64,000 nucleotides of DNA from Mermis nigrescens (taxonomy: Eukaryota > Nematoda > Enoplea > Mermithida > Mermithidae): contig JAVLUZ010000229.1 in assembly GCA_036768485.1 (NCBI GenBank), positions 186,001 through 250,000 of the forward strand, given 5' to 3'. Position 1 is the first letter of the stretch. Every line of letters begins with the position of its first letter. The translations under genes were made by a program, and so were the position numbers. Shown piece by piece: positions 36,701 through 51,700 of this stretch. The notes under the pieces were generated by a model. It was not told the DNA's origin, made no database searches, and saw nothing but the letters and a program-made list of their open reading frames with translations.

Positions 36701-39700
36701 CCACCAATGGAATCAGAGCCCTTACGGATTGTCAAATACAACGACATCTAAACACAGTAAACCATCAACACCTGATGCGCACGTTAGAACAGAAATATAA
36801 CGTATATAATAAAGAGAGCTATTATACAAAGGGAACCGGTCCGAGAGCTCAGCACGTAAAACTGCTAAGCGAGGAGTCAGCGCTGATAAAGGCTATTGGG
36901 TTCGCCCAATAGTGCCAGGTTTATATACGTGTGCGCTATAATATAAGCAGCTACACGATTCCCACAAGACAGCTCAGTCCGAGCTAGTGACTACACACGA
37001 AAATATGGTCAGCCCATTAAGTTGGTTAGGTGTATATTGGTTTTAACGTACATAAATTATTATTATAAAGGGCTCGACAGACGTGCAAATAGACACGTGG
37101 AGTAACCTTGTATGAAAAAGTATGTTATATTATTACGATTATTATATATTGACTACTACCAGGCATGTTAGAACGCTATTACTCATTGGAGCCGATTTGT
37201 CTATCGCGTCTCAGATGGCACATAGCGGCGGTTTGAACCGCAGTCCCGTCGCTCCAATCAATTTCGAGCATGGCAGTCAAATCAGTAACGATGCTTTTCC
37301 TCAACTCCAAAGCATTTTCGATAAAATTGTGCAGGGCTAATTCGAGTCCAAAATGAGCGCGTATACTTTAAAAGTGAAAAAAAATTAAATTGAAAAAAAC
37401 AAATTTCAAAAACAGCAAAAAATTACATTAGAGACGCTTTTGCGTGAGCCGAAAAATGTCTCAAAAGTAAAGCATCGTAAGCTTAGTGAATAAAAAAGTA
37501 TCTAGATCCAGAGAATGGAAACAATTTGAAGCATTTGTGTGAAAAATTTGATTTTCTCCCCACTTTTTCGCCCACAATTTTTGTCATTCTCAATAAAATT
37601 TTAATCCATTTTTATCGATAAAATAATGAAATATAATAATCTGCATAATATGAATAATAAACAATAAGATATTCAAAAATTAAGCTTTTAAAATGAGCAT
37701 TAAATATAAATGTATGCACATAATACGGATATAAGAAGAAACCTTTAGAAACTCAGCCATAACTCCGATGTTTCAATTCCTATATTAGAACGGACATTTT
37801 TGACGAGTCTGCGATGCAGGTGGCAAGACCTTCTAAGCATTTTTAACTCGATTTTCTCCTTATTGCTGAAAAAACAGGTTGATTCCTTTTCAAAAACTGT
37901 AATGCGTGCACATCGCTGGCAATTCCAATTACATAAATCACCAAAATTCTTGTCATCTTGCCAAATAAATTAGTCCAACTATACATAGGTGAGCGGCACC
38001 AAAATTCTGGGGAAGGGGGTGCAAGATTTACAAAGGTCAAAAAATGGTGGTATGGCGAAAAAACACCGTTTTTCAACGTTTCTCATCGAGTACTATCCAC
38101 TAGCTTAAGAAATTGCGAAAAAAACAATTTCAAAAATTGAATTGGGGGGGTGGATTTTGGTTTCTGGGGGGAGAGTTTGGCCTTCTGGGGGTGCATACCC
38201 CCAAAAACCCCCAACGCCCACGTGTGAGTCCGACTGATTCATTTGTTTTATTTCACCTAAATAATATAAATTACCTTCTTTGTTCCATCCAGTTTTCTAT
38301 CGCCGGCTGGTTACACAGATTCGACATAAGTTCAGTGGCAATGTCAAATTTTGGAGGACATTTCCTGGTTATTTCCCACCACCAAATTGTATTTGAGCCA
38401 ATCTGTCGAGCAGAATTCGATCAGATAACAATTTTTCCGATAATAATAATAATGGTAATAATCTTATATTAATAAATATACACACATAGATCAGATAAGC
38501 AAAGGTTGAATCAGGTAGAAAAATTTAAAATCCGGAAAAAATTAGAAGGCAAACAAAACCTCCATAACGTACATATTTTCACTGTAAAAAATTTAAGACC
38601 GACAGTCGCTTTCTATGAACTTCTCTTGAAAATAGAAGATAAGATTTTTCATTCGACCTCATTTTCTAAATTTTCTGAATAATTTCTGAATATATTCATA
38701 CAATTTACCCACTTTTGGGCAAAAATGTTTTTTTAACCTTTTTAGATGTTTTCCGTCGTTTTCACCAAAGAATAGAAAACCGCCCCCCCTGAAAAATAAA
38801 CAGTCGAGTACTTGCTAGTGATCGACGGGGGCCCAGCCCGGTCTGGAATCCCCCGCTATTTTAGGGTTCCCTGGCCCCAGCAAGTCTCTAAAATGGCCGG
38901 GGTCAGGGAAATTTTTTGGCATTCATTCAGTCCTTTTATATTGTGATTAGGGCTCCCACATACTTTATGCCAGAAAAAAGGACATTTTTCGCAAAAAGTC
39001 TAAATTGACAAATGTTTACTGAAATCATACACAACTAAGTGAACACAAGACCAATACAATGTGAGATCAATGAGCATACTTATTGCTAGATTGAATTTGT
39101 CTCAAGTAAGTTATCGTTCTAAATGCAGCATGAAAAGTTTAACACCCTACTTTTATGGGCAAAATGAGCAATTCGGACAACGCAAAATTACGTTGTAATA
39201 AAATAAGTACAGTAAATAAAACTATATTAACCTGAAAGAAAAAAAAGTTGGTCCAGAAGACGTCCATCATATAACTGCAATGCTCATAATAACGGCACAA
39301 CATTAATTTAAAGCAAAATCCTTCGCGAATGGCCAGTCACCCGACACAACGGTAATTGTGTGGACTTTTTCAGGCAAAGTAGCGAAAAGAGGACAAAAAA
39401 AGGACAGGTTTTAAAAAAGGACGCTGTCCTCTTAAAAAAAGGACATATGGGAGCCCTAATTGTGATAACAACAGCATTCTTGTCTCTGAATAAACCAGAT
39501 GAGTCATTTGCTCACTTTAAATCATCATATGCTCATTGTTCGTTAGTTTATGCAGGACGTTCTACGATTGTCTATGAATGACTGAAGCAGTTAATCTGTT
39601 TTTTCCAATAATTTTGTATGGTTGTCCCGAGATATATGTAGGCTTCATAATCAATCAGTATCCTAAGTCAGTATCGTTTGATATTTGATTTGCCAATGCA

Positions 39701-42700
39701 TATGCCACAACAGGAGAATCAAACGAAGTGTGTCTGAGTTTGGAAACCCCAAAGCGCAAGGATTAAGGTCATATTTACGTATATCTGCTGAAAACTCAAA
39801 GTTTCACGATTTTTGCTATCATTCTACTAAGGCTGAAATTATTTATTCAGCATGAACACTTGGACTGAAATACAGCAAAAGAGACTAATATTTAAACGAA
39901 TCGCCCACAAAATCTCCGAAAAACGCGAAGTTTCACAATCTTTCATCGCTACTCACAGAAATCAAAATTAGTCGATTATCCCCTCTAAAAATGTAAGCAT
40001 TCTCTTAAGAGTAGTCCTTTTCACTTAAATGGAGGTAATCATACCTGGGCGTCGAAGGGGGGGTTGCGGGGGTATGCACCCGCCAGAAACCAATATACAC
40101 CCCCCAGAATTCGATTTTAAGAATTTTTCGCAATTTCTTGATGCAAATGGATAGCGCTCGATGAGAAACGTTGAAAAATGGTGTTTTTTCGCCATATGCA
40201 CCACTATTTTTAAGCTTATTTATTGACCTTTGAAAAAATACTGTACACCCCAAGAACCTGACAGTGGTCGCCATAAGATGACGCCCCATCATCTCCGCAG
40301 AATTCAATGGATGGTGTGTCGTGAGCGCAAACATGTGCCATCATCCTTTTTCATTACGCGCCACTAACTCCATCATCCCAGCAGCTCGGACGGCGCAATT
40401 TAGCTATTAATAGCGCCAAGCAATGTAGGGAGCGCGCCAGCATTCACGTGCACGCTTCCTTGTTGGCACTATTTATAGCTAAATTGCGCCGTCCGCATCG
40501 CCAGATTAACGGGATGATGGAGGTTAATGGCGCTTTAATAGAAAAAAGAGATGATGGCGCATGATGGACGTAACGCGGCGCTCGCGACGCACCATCCATT
40601 ATAATTCTGGAGGGTGATGGGGCGTCATCTTTCATGGCGACCACCGTAGGTGCCGCCCACCTATATAGTGGTAAAAGACAATATAGGACATGAATTTGTT
40701 CGTAATTTAACCTTTTCAAAACTTTGAGCTGATAGATTAAATATCCCAAAATGGCGGAAGCGATGCCCAGCACAGTAAATCTTTCAGAGTCGAAGATTTT
40801 TGAGGATCGTGACATGACTTTTTGGGGCAAAGTTATAGTAATTTTGATGCTTCTTTGAGTATTTTTTAGTAAAATTCCAAAAAATTGTCGCGCTTCGCGC
40901 CGAATGTCTTAATTACAATCTATACTTATGTAGCTCCGAGCGCGGGTACTAAACACTCCAAATCTATTTTGTGTAATTTCAAGCATCTGTGTACAAACCT
41001 AGCCATGTTTTACTTCCATCTCTACTGTTTTATAAATGCTTATGCAGAAAATAAGAAATATTTGACATGCTTTCACTGTTTTTGCCGTTTGAAGATAGAA
41101 TTGACTTCTTTATCTCTGCATTGCATTAATTCATAAGCGAACTGTTGCCTATTATGAGATTCAGTCAGCATGTTGCAATCGCTGTATCATTTCTGCTTGT
41201 GTAACGCAAGTTATTTCTGCTTTCTGAGTCGAGTTTTGTGTGTAAGTTCAACCGAGAACTCATAAATATTCTGTCACTCCGCGCCGAATAATATAATAAG
41301 CTGAATTTAGGACGAAGTAACACTTTTTGTGTAGAATGTGGGGCTGAGCCGACATTAGATCGCAGCCATTATAGATGTTTTTCACGTAACTTTACAAAAC
41401 TTTTATGCTATGATAAATGAAAGAATTCGCCGGTTACAGCTTCACGGACAAAACGAGCATGCCTTTGAAAAAAAGTCCCACTGTATCTTACACTCGAGAC
41501 TATCTGCAAACCATACGTGGGCAGCAAGAAAATTCTGGGGGGTGCAAGATTTTTCGAAGGTCGAAAAATGGTCTTAAAAATAGTGGTATAGCGATAAAAA
41601 CACTATTTTTCGACGTTTCTCATCAGGTACTATCCATTGGCATCAAAAAATTGCGAAAAAAACGAAAAAAAATTTCAAAAATTGAATTCTGGGGAGGGTA
41701 TTTTGATTTCTGGGGGGGGAGTATTTTGTTTTCTGGGGGTGCATACCCCCCAACCCCCCACCAACGCCCAGGTGTGTTTGCAACGATTCATTTATTTTCC
41801 GATTCAGAATTGGATACGCTTTCTACTATAACGGGGCAAAGTGAACTAAGCATGAGTATCTCGGTATCAGGCAGTGATAAATGCATGCGGTTTCTTTTGT
41901 TTTGTAAAGCAATGAACAGACTTTTGAATTCCTTCTTTGCTTTCTGGTTGAGTTGTACACTGGTTCAATTAGTGGACGTACGAAAGCAAAAATTTTGACT
42001 TTTTTACTCACCTTTGGAAAAAGGAGAGTAACTTTTGAAGCAGTAGGATTAGTGTAAAGCCATTATGCACTTTTCACTTATTTTCTTGACACAGCTTACG
42101 GTATTCCTTTTCACAATTTTTTGTAAATTGTACGCATTGTACTGTAAGTTGTGCAAATCATAGCGTGAAATTTATTGCTGCAGTAAACAATCATAAAACT
42201 GCAGTAAATCAGCAAAGGATCAAAATTTGCGTAAACTCATCCTGCATTTCTGTGTCAAGAAAACAAGTGAAAAGAGTATAGTTCCATCAGAAAGTGCATG
42301 AAAAGCTACAAAATAATGTCCTAGAATGACACCCTCACTACCGTAGTTTTGAGAGCTGTAGTCGGTGTCACACCTGGGCGTGGAGGGTTTGGGGGGCATG
42401 CACTTCCCCCCCCCCGAGAAACCAAAATACCTCTCCCAGAATCCAATTTTTGAATTTTTTTCGTTTTTTCGCAATTTTTTTGATGCAAATAAATAGTGAT
42501 CGATGAGAAACGCTTAAAAATGGTGTTTTTCTCGTCATACCACCATTTTAGAGGCCATTTTTTGACCTTTGAAAAATTTCGCACCCCCCCCCAGAATTTT
42601 GGTACTGTCCACGTATAGTCGGTGTCGGTGTTTTTTAATGTCGGTGCTCTAATGTCGCTGCGCTCTAATGTCTGCGTGCCGCGTGTTAGTCATACATGCA

Positions 42701-45700
42701 CAGCATGGGAAATCTGGGAAAAGTGAAATTCTTAAAAGCCTCCTTAGGTCCGAAAATGATAGATACGCGTCAAAAATATCTTTTTCAACGTTTCTGACGA
42801 TGCTCTATTTGTCTAGAGCATAAAAACATAGAATAATTTCTAAAAAAATCAAAAAAAAAGTCGGAACAAACTAGACAAAACGTAGTCAAACATGAATATA
42901 ATGGCGCGAAGCGCCGAAAATTTGGCACTTTTGAGCAGAATAGATAGCTAAAAACGATTAAAAAAGCATCTTTTCTACAAATTTTCAAAGAATTTTTGTG
43001 AAGTTACAAAAAATCGCCAATTATGGGGAAGAGCGAATTAAAAAATCTGCAGCGGGGTAAAAAAGTTCTCTGTGGGGGGGGGAAACTCCCCCCCAGATTA
43101 TGAATGCCCAGAACTACAAAAACTTCCACAAAATTTTTGTTTTGTCGATTTTTCCAAACGGATACAGTACGATTCAAAGCGTTACAATGATGTTTTTGCC
43201 GCTATTAACCAGAATTTAGGCGTTTCTGACGAAAAACGCTGGTTCCAAAAATGAATAATCGAGCAAATGTTAATCCACCATCGAGTAATAGATCACGTGT
43301 TCCTGATATTCATTATCAATATCATGGTACCTATTGGTGCAAGGCATGCCAAAATTTTACGCCTCAATTTGGGGTCGAAATTAGACGTTTTTACGCTGAC
43401 AAAGCTGGAAAATTGAAAAAATTTCCTTCGGGGGTCCAGACCATACATATACATACAGTATAGGAAAATTCTGAGGGGTCAGGCCCAAAAAATTCTTTAA
43501 AAAGTGCCGTTTTTGGGCTAAAAACGATGTGTACACGTCAACGTTTCAGATAATGCCCGCTCTTTCTAGAATATAAAAAATTTGAAAGAAATTTTAAAAA
43601 AATGAAAAATTGAATAAATTGAACAAAATATAGTCACAAAATATGCATATGGCGCGAAACGCCGAAAATTTGAGATTTATCAGCCAAAAAAATGAGTTAA
43701 ACACCGCCTAAAAAGGCACGCTTTTTACAACTTTTACAAAAATCGACAATTCTGGGGAGGTAGTTGCAGCCATTTTGCGGGGGGGAGTCAGTTGCCATTC
43801 TGGGAAGTTTAAAGCCCCTCGAGAACACGTTTGGTCCAGACACTTATGCGACGTTTTATCCAAAAAACCAAAAAGTGCCAAAATTTTTACCAAAAATGCC
43901 AGAAAATTTTTAATCCGGATAATATTTTTAAACAGCCCGAGGTCTTAAATTCTGCAACTCACCCAATTCAATTGCTTTTGAAACAGACATACCGAGTCAG
44001 GAACGTAGCTGGCCGTCCTATTTTGGAGGAACCAATACCAATTTGGTGGAACTAAGCCCAAAAAGGCCAAAAATAGCACAAAATAATGTTTAAAAAGTCC
44101 TATTTTTCCGATTTTTCTGAATTTGGGGGGTCCGCACCCCCCCCCCATTCCCCCAGAGCTACGTGCCTCTACCGAGTTAATATCTTGCTCCATTTCGGCC
44201 TTGATCGTTTTGAACTTATCAGTTCTTTGTGCCAAAATTTCCACCGTTTTACACAAATATTGGCTTTCGGCCAACTCCAGGCGATTACGGTAGTTTAACG
44301 CGTCGGGGGATTCGTACTGATCGAAAATTTCCACCAAATTGTGTAAAGTGTGAATTTTTTGCAACGAATCGGTTCGGATGTCGTATTCGTCCAAATTTTT
44401 TTGGCAATTGTCCAAAATTTCTAAATAAATCGCTTTGGCCTCGTTTAAACATTCTTTACGCTCAATTTCGCTCGATAAACGCTTTAATCCGGCGGAACCT
44501 GTATAACAAGATTCGATTAATAAAAGTGAGGCGTATGAATAGAAAATTCTAGTGAGAAGATATGCAAAGCGTGGGAATTTGGGAGGGGTGGAAGGAGACA
44601 AGTTCTTTAAAGTACCTTTTTGGGCTCAAAAACGGTGGATACTGAAAAAAATTTTCTTTGGCGTTTCTGACGATGCACTACTTTTTCCACAACGCGAAAA
44701 TATAAAAATCGAAGAAATGAACAATATATGGTCAAAAAATGACTATTAGAAAATTTGACACTTTTGAACAACCACATGACCACACATGGGCGCGGGGGGT
44801 TTGGGAAGTATGAACCCCACCCCCAAGAAGTTGAAATACCCCCCCATAAATCTAATTACCCCCCAGAATTCAATTTTTGAAATTTTTTGCTTTTTTAGCG
44901 ATTTTTTGATGCCATTGGATAGTGATCGACGAGAAACGTCGAAAAATGGTGTTTTTTTCGCCATACAACCACTTTTAAGACCATTTTTTACCTTAGCAAA
45001 TTTTTTCACCCCCCCAAAATTTTGGTGCTGCCCACCTATGCACATGACTAACAAAAACGCTTAAAACGGCACCTTTTCTACGGAGTTTCTGGGAAATCGC
45101 GAATTCTGGGGGGGCTGAAAATCTCTCTCTTGGGGGTGGTAGGTGAGAACCCCCAATCCCAAATCACATATAATCTGGCCGGTATTCGGGGGAAGCGGGG
45201 GGGGGAGGCCGCCCCAATTGGAAATGAAAAATAATTTTTTGAAACACACAAGGGTCGATCAGAGGAAAAAATAAAAAATGCTCGAAGCAGGTCCACAACA
45301 CCGCCAAAATGAGCTTTTAGCGTACTTTTGAGCTAGAAAACTCAAAATTTTTAGGCGCTTCGCACCGGATTCAGGCACGTATCTCTGGTGGGAATGGATG
45401 GGAGGTTCGGACCCCCCAAAAATTCGGAAAAACCGAAAAAAATAGGACTTTTAAACGTTATTTTGTGCTGTTTTTTGCCTTTTTGGACTTAGTCCCCCCA
45501 AAATTGGTGTTGGTCCCCCAAAATAGGACGACCAGCTACGTGCCTGGCCGGATTTATCGTTAATCTATAATTTTTGACTTCTGACCCACCCAAAACCGCT
45601 CAAATTCGAGTTAGACATGTATAACATGTCAAATTTTTTCGGTGCTTCACGGATTATTCATTTTCTGTATCGCTTTTCTTTGAAAATCACAAAGATTAAC

Positions 45701-48700
45701 TGCAGAGCCAGAAGTTCATAAATTATTCGTCGATTGAATGATGAGAAATCAAATGTGTAAATCGTTTAAACGTAGTATGAGTATGGAATGGAGTAAAAAT
45801 TTTTGAAATTTCTTCTTGCAATTTTTCTTCACCAGTGCATAGAGCTCGTCGAGATACGCTCAATAATGCCTTTATTTTTGCCCATCGCCTAATAGTTCTC
45901 GAGATATCTAACGTAAAAATTTTCGGCCCCCACGGAAATAAAATTCTGAACACAAGCCTGCATATAGTGGTAAGAATTAATAAAGTTAAATCGCTTAAAT
46001 AATCGCTCAGTCAGGACAAAAGTAAAGAAACCCAAAGTCAAACGTCCGCCCATCCTCTCAAAGCTAGAAAAGTTTTGATCCCCTATTTTTGGGAAAAATC
46101 GAATTTTTTGGCCGTTTTTAGGCTTTTTTGGCCCTTTTTGGCAGAAAATTGAAGGTCATCCACCCCTGCCTCCTAAAAATGGCCGGGACCCCCCAAATTT
46201 AGAGCCGTTACCTGTACATAATATAGAGGTGGAAGGATACATAAGTAAATTAGAAAATTTCCTAAAGCCATTGTTTTCGAATCCCGAAAAATTTATCATT
46301 CAAATTATAATTTATGCGTTGTAATCAGTGTTTTTTTTTGTACAAGGTCCTTTTGTACATGTACAAAGATGGTTCCTAAAAGTCTTTGTACATTTCATAC
46401 ACACAAATTTTTGGGTACTATAATATGGTACAGTAGCGATTTTAGTGTTGCAAAAACAGAGTTGTTCGACCTTTGGTTACGTATTTTAGCAATTTCTAGG
46501 TTTCTGAGGGCAAAACTCAGTAATAATCGTCTCAAAACGGCGCGGAACGCCAAAAAATTTGGCATTTTTCCTTTCAAAATGCAATTTCTGAAATTATAAA
46601 GATATATAGAACACACAATTGCTCATTTTCGGCGCGGAGCGCCGAGAATTTTCGCGAATTTCGAACCTTTTTTTGCAGTTTTTGTCTTCCAAAAAATCTT
46701 TGTACATGTATAAAGACGGTGCCAAAAAGTCTTTGTACATCGCGAAAAATCTTTGCCGAACACAAAAAAACCGTGGTTGTAATGTTCATTTTAAACTACC
46801 ACACGCTTTCCACACTTTACAAATAACAACTTTAGAAGATTGTACGAGCTTGAAGCATTTCGTTCAACCTACTGACTTCAAAATGAAGTAAAACACAAAG
46901 TTTTGATATTTAAATTTTAAAAAATGCAGCAATTCGACAGAAAAAATAGCTGAATGAATCAACGCATAATGAAAAAGAGGAAAAGAACAATAAAAATTTA
47001 AAAATTTAAAAAACAAAAAATGTGAGAAACAAATAATGAATAATAGTCCTTCTCAATAGAATATTACGAAATCGACAAGAGAAAAAACACAAAAAAATCT
47101 ATATATATATATATATATATATCCGTTTAGAGTTCGTGCGACGGATTCAATTTAAAATCAATCATTTTGAAGTATTTGAAAAAAGATGTATCAATTAATT
47201 AAACCTTACAAATTTTTTTGTTTACAAAAGTCTTATACGCAATAAGAATAAAAAGTCACTGATAAACGCATTACGAGTGATAAGCATATATACTCACACC
47301 CGTATACGTATTTTTACGGAACGGAAAGTTGGGGGGCTGACCTGACACCTCCAGAAAAGGTGCTCAAGGTCAGGGTCGGCAGTGAGGGGATGAAATCCCA
47401 TGAATCCAAAGCAGTTAATTTAACGTTCACGATTTCTTTTACTGTTCAAATGATCAAAATGGTTAAAATTAGCCTAAAACCTTTTTTCGCGGTAATATCG
47501 CATTTTAACAGCATTTTTCGTCCCTTTTAAATGCTTTATATCACTTTTAACGATAAAAAATGCAAAAAAATTATCAATTTTGGGCGCTTTTTGAGTAAAT
47601 ATTACTTGATAGTACTAGTGGCGACGCCTTGCGGTATCTAGCTGAAAATCTTCATGATCAGTAGGACTAAAGGAGCCCCGACCATGCAACAGCGTCCATG
47701 GCAACCGACGACGATCATGTACTCTACAAACTGCTCAAATTCAAATTCAAGAATGCATAAACTGCTACGGCCATCAGGGCCACCTCAATCCCAACAGCCC
47801 TTTTTAGGGCCAACCCTATCCCAACGGCCCTTTTCAGGGCCACTCTACACTGGTGCCTTAAATGTGCGCACATTATTGCAAACAGGTCAGCAAGCCCTAC
47901 TTGCCAAGACTTCAGACGACCGAAAAGTGTATATCTGTTGCATTTCTGAAGCCAGACCACCCAATAATGGTACTACTTTATTAAAAATCCCTTCTTCAAA
48001 GGACAGCTTCAAACTGTTTTTTAGTGGACCGACAAACTATGCTGGTAATCATGGTGTAGGGATAGCAGTTTCATCAAAGCTCTCCGATGCTTTAACTACA
48101 TGGAAGCCGATAAATGAACGCCATTGCACCTTACATTTGCATTTAAAACAAATAGACGTCACTATAATATCTGTTTATGCTCCAACAAACAGGTCACCTC
48201 ATGAAGAAGCAGAAGAATTCTGTCAGCTGCTTGAAGATGAAATCTACACAGTGCCTGAGAAGCACTATTTAATTATTGCAGGCGACCTCAACGCCCAGAT
48301 TAGCCACGATAGCAGAAATTCAGCTATTGGACCGTATGCAGTAGACCACCTGTCGAAATGGTTCCCTGCTATCCAATCTGGTAACATCCTTCAGGCTCAT
48401 ATCAGCTAATACTTTTTGTTGCCATCAAATTGACCACATTTTGGTCAGGCAATCCCACAGAGGCACATTAACCAACTGTCGCTCATACTGGGGATTAAAT
48501 GTCATCACAGACCATGCCCTAGTTCTTGCAACTATCAATATTGAATCAGCCAAGTACAAAAAATTGCCACCAATCAAGAAATTCGATATAACTAAGTTAA
48601 AATGTCCAGAATCAGCCCAGTCCTTTAGGGATGCATGCAGTGTGAACCTTGGCTCGTTAAACGCAAGCCAGGACCAAATAGTGGATTCCTATTGGACTAA

Positions 48701-51700
48701 ACTTAGAAGCATCCACCAAGCTGCAACAACAACAAGTCTCGGATTCATGAAGAAAACTTCTAAAGACTGGTTATCATCAGAGACAATTGATTTATCAGAG
48801 CAAAGGAAGTCTTATCTGGCACAAAAAGACCTGACAAAGGCTAGAAGCCTTGCTCGTGATGTCCAGCGACAGGCTAGAAGGGATAAAGAACTTTATTCGA
48901 ACCAAAGAGCAGCAGAGCTCGAACGTGCAAGAGATCTAGGTGACTCGAAGAAACTATTCCAGTTGATGAAGGAAGTTGCAAGAAAGTATTCGCCTCCTAC
49001 TAGTGATGTCATCATGGACAATAATGGGCATCCTTTGTGCTGCCGGGATGATAAGCTCAAGCAATGGAAGAACCACTTCGATGTTCTCTTGAATCCACAG
49101 CTATTGCCTGCCCCTACAACATTGGTCATCCCCCAGCCTGCTGCAGCATATACCATAGCCGAAGATCCACCCAGCTCAACAGAGATTGAGAAAGCAGCAA
49201 AATGCCTAAAGAGTGGGAAAGCAGCTGGGCCCGATGAACTACCTCCAGAGCTGTACAAGACTGCTCTGCCACTGCTTCTCCCGCATCTTGAAAACCTATT
49301 CAAGGCAATATGGGCACAAGAAAAGATGCCTGAAGACTGGGGTGAAGCTATTATTATTCCGTTCGATAAGAAAGGGTCTAGGTCGTTATGCAGCAACTAC
49401 AGAGGCATCTCTTTGCTAAGTGTAATCTATAAGATGCTAGAAAGTATCCTTTTAAACCGCCTTCTCTTAGAATGGAACAAAAGGACACGAGAAAATCAGC
49501 TGGTTTCCGCCCAGGGCATAGCTGTATAGATCAAATATTTACTTTGAGACAGCTGTTAGAGCTTAGATATGAATTCCGGGAAGATATTCACGTTGCCTTT
49601 ATCGACTTCAGAGCGGCATTCGACAGCATACAACGATAAAAAATTTGGTTACTATTAACATCTGATGGCGTACCACCCAAAGTATGCAGAATCATGCAAG
49701 CCCTGTACAAAACCGCAACCTCTAAGGTTCGCGCTTATGGTGACTATAGCGAAAGATTCACGACAATCTGGAGTACGACAAGGTGGCATCTTATCTCCCC
49801 TGCTGTTCAACCTGGGCATGGATTTTATTCTGAAAAATGCCCTTGACACCAAACCAGGAGGGATCACCTTATACCCTTCAGGGGTACGAATCACCGACTT
49901 AACCTTTGCTGATGATGTTGCAATACTAGCAAACTCAGCCAATGACCTGCAAGAAATGATGGATAGAATCATAGCTGAATCTGGAAGAATTGGTCTGCAA
50001 ATAAATGCTTCTAAGACAAAATATCTGCATGCAGCCTCCAATGATCCAGCAGACCAAATACATATAGACAACTCTCCAATCGAGAAAGTAGACTGCTTCA
50101 CATACCTTGGCAGCCAGGTCACAACACCTGTTGGAGCGTCTGAGGAGATAAAGATCCGTATAAAACGAGCATACAATGTTTTCAATGCTCTTATTAATTT
50201 TTGGAAGCGGCGTGATATCCGGCATAAAACCAAAGTCCGGATTTACTGTGCTACTTTGAGGCCAACACTACTTTACGCTAGCGAAACATGGCCTGTGCTG
50301 GAGTCAGACTGTCAAAAAGTTGGAAGCTTTTGACCATCGTTGTCTGAGGCGCATCTTAGGGATCCACTTCCCGTTATTAGTCACCAACGAAGAGATCCGA
50401 AGAAGATGTAATGTAATACCAATCTCCAGCCTAGTCAGACTGAAACGATGGAAATGGTTTGGTCACGTTTTACGAATGCCTGAAAACCGCCTTCCTGGAA
50501 TAACAATCAGGAGCCTGCCGGAACCCGGATGGAAACGCCCGCAGGGTGGCGTCTGAAAGACAATGCAGCGATTACTCATGAAAGAAGCCAAGGAACCTTT
50601 GGCCCTTTTCAACCTCAACCAGAAACAATTCACCAACAAATGGCTTGAAATTTTATCTACTATAGTGCATGATAGACGCCAGTGGCGCCTGCAGATGGAA
50701 CAGGATCATCCTGCAGTTGTGAATGAAGCCTATAAGCAAGTAAGCAAGATAGTACAAATCTGGCGCGACGCCGGAAAAATGTAGACGTTTTTACTGCTTT
50801 TGACCTCAAAAAAATGATGCAAAAAACGTTCCATCAGCTCAAAATCGCCGGACAGTACCTGTCCGTCTGACCCTTCAGGTTGGTAATACCCCACTCATCC
50901 CCTATGTACATGTATGTCCAGAATGGCTACGGACTTTCCCGTAAAAACACTGCAGAATTTCTGGTTTTTCGAAATTTTGATTTCGATTCGATCTTTAATG
51001 TACATAATTAGCTAATTCTCAATTTGATTTTATTCAGAAATATTTAGATTTAAAAAGAGAAAACAATCAACCGAATTTTGGCAATGGATTTGTAGAAAAG
51101 TTTCCGGGGCTGATCCTACCCACCCAATGATCGGAACAATCCAATGCCGCACATTCATGGTAATACAGTGTATATGCACACATAACGGCTCGAAATTTGG
51201 TTGGGTGTTCCTAGCCATTTTTAGGGGAAGGGGGCATACGTGGGTAGCAAGAAAATTCTGGGGGGGATGCAAGATCTTTCAAAGGTTAAAAAATGGCCTT
51301 GAAAGTGGTGGTATGGCGAAAAAAACACCATTTTTCGACGTTTCTCATTGAGCACTATCTATTGGCATCAAAAAATTGCGAAAAAACGAAAAAAAATTTA
51401 AAAATTGAATTCTAGGGGGGATATTTTGCTTTCTGGGGGGTGGGTGTTTTGGTTTCCGGGAGGTGCATACCCCCCAACCCCCCACGCCCAGGTATGGAAG
51501 GGGGTAGGAATGGCCTTAAAGTTTTGGTCAAAGACGGCCGAAAAATACAATTTTTTCCAAAAAGTAGAGGTCAAAAATTTTCTGGCTCCGGGAGGAGGAT
51601 GGGGGCAGACGACTAACTTCAAGTAAGGGTGGGGGAAACCCCAACCCCCCTGCTACCTGTACATGTATATGTAGGTAAGTCGACGGTTTTACCATTATCA

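Noticed and set aside
36724..37110. Solo LTR or promoter
   Set aside because: TATA-like words present, but no TG...CA ends or target duplication could be fixed.
48893..49396. Minus-strand 167-codon ORF
   Set aside because: Antisense shadow of the RTE reverse transcriptase.
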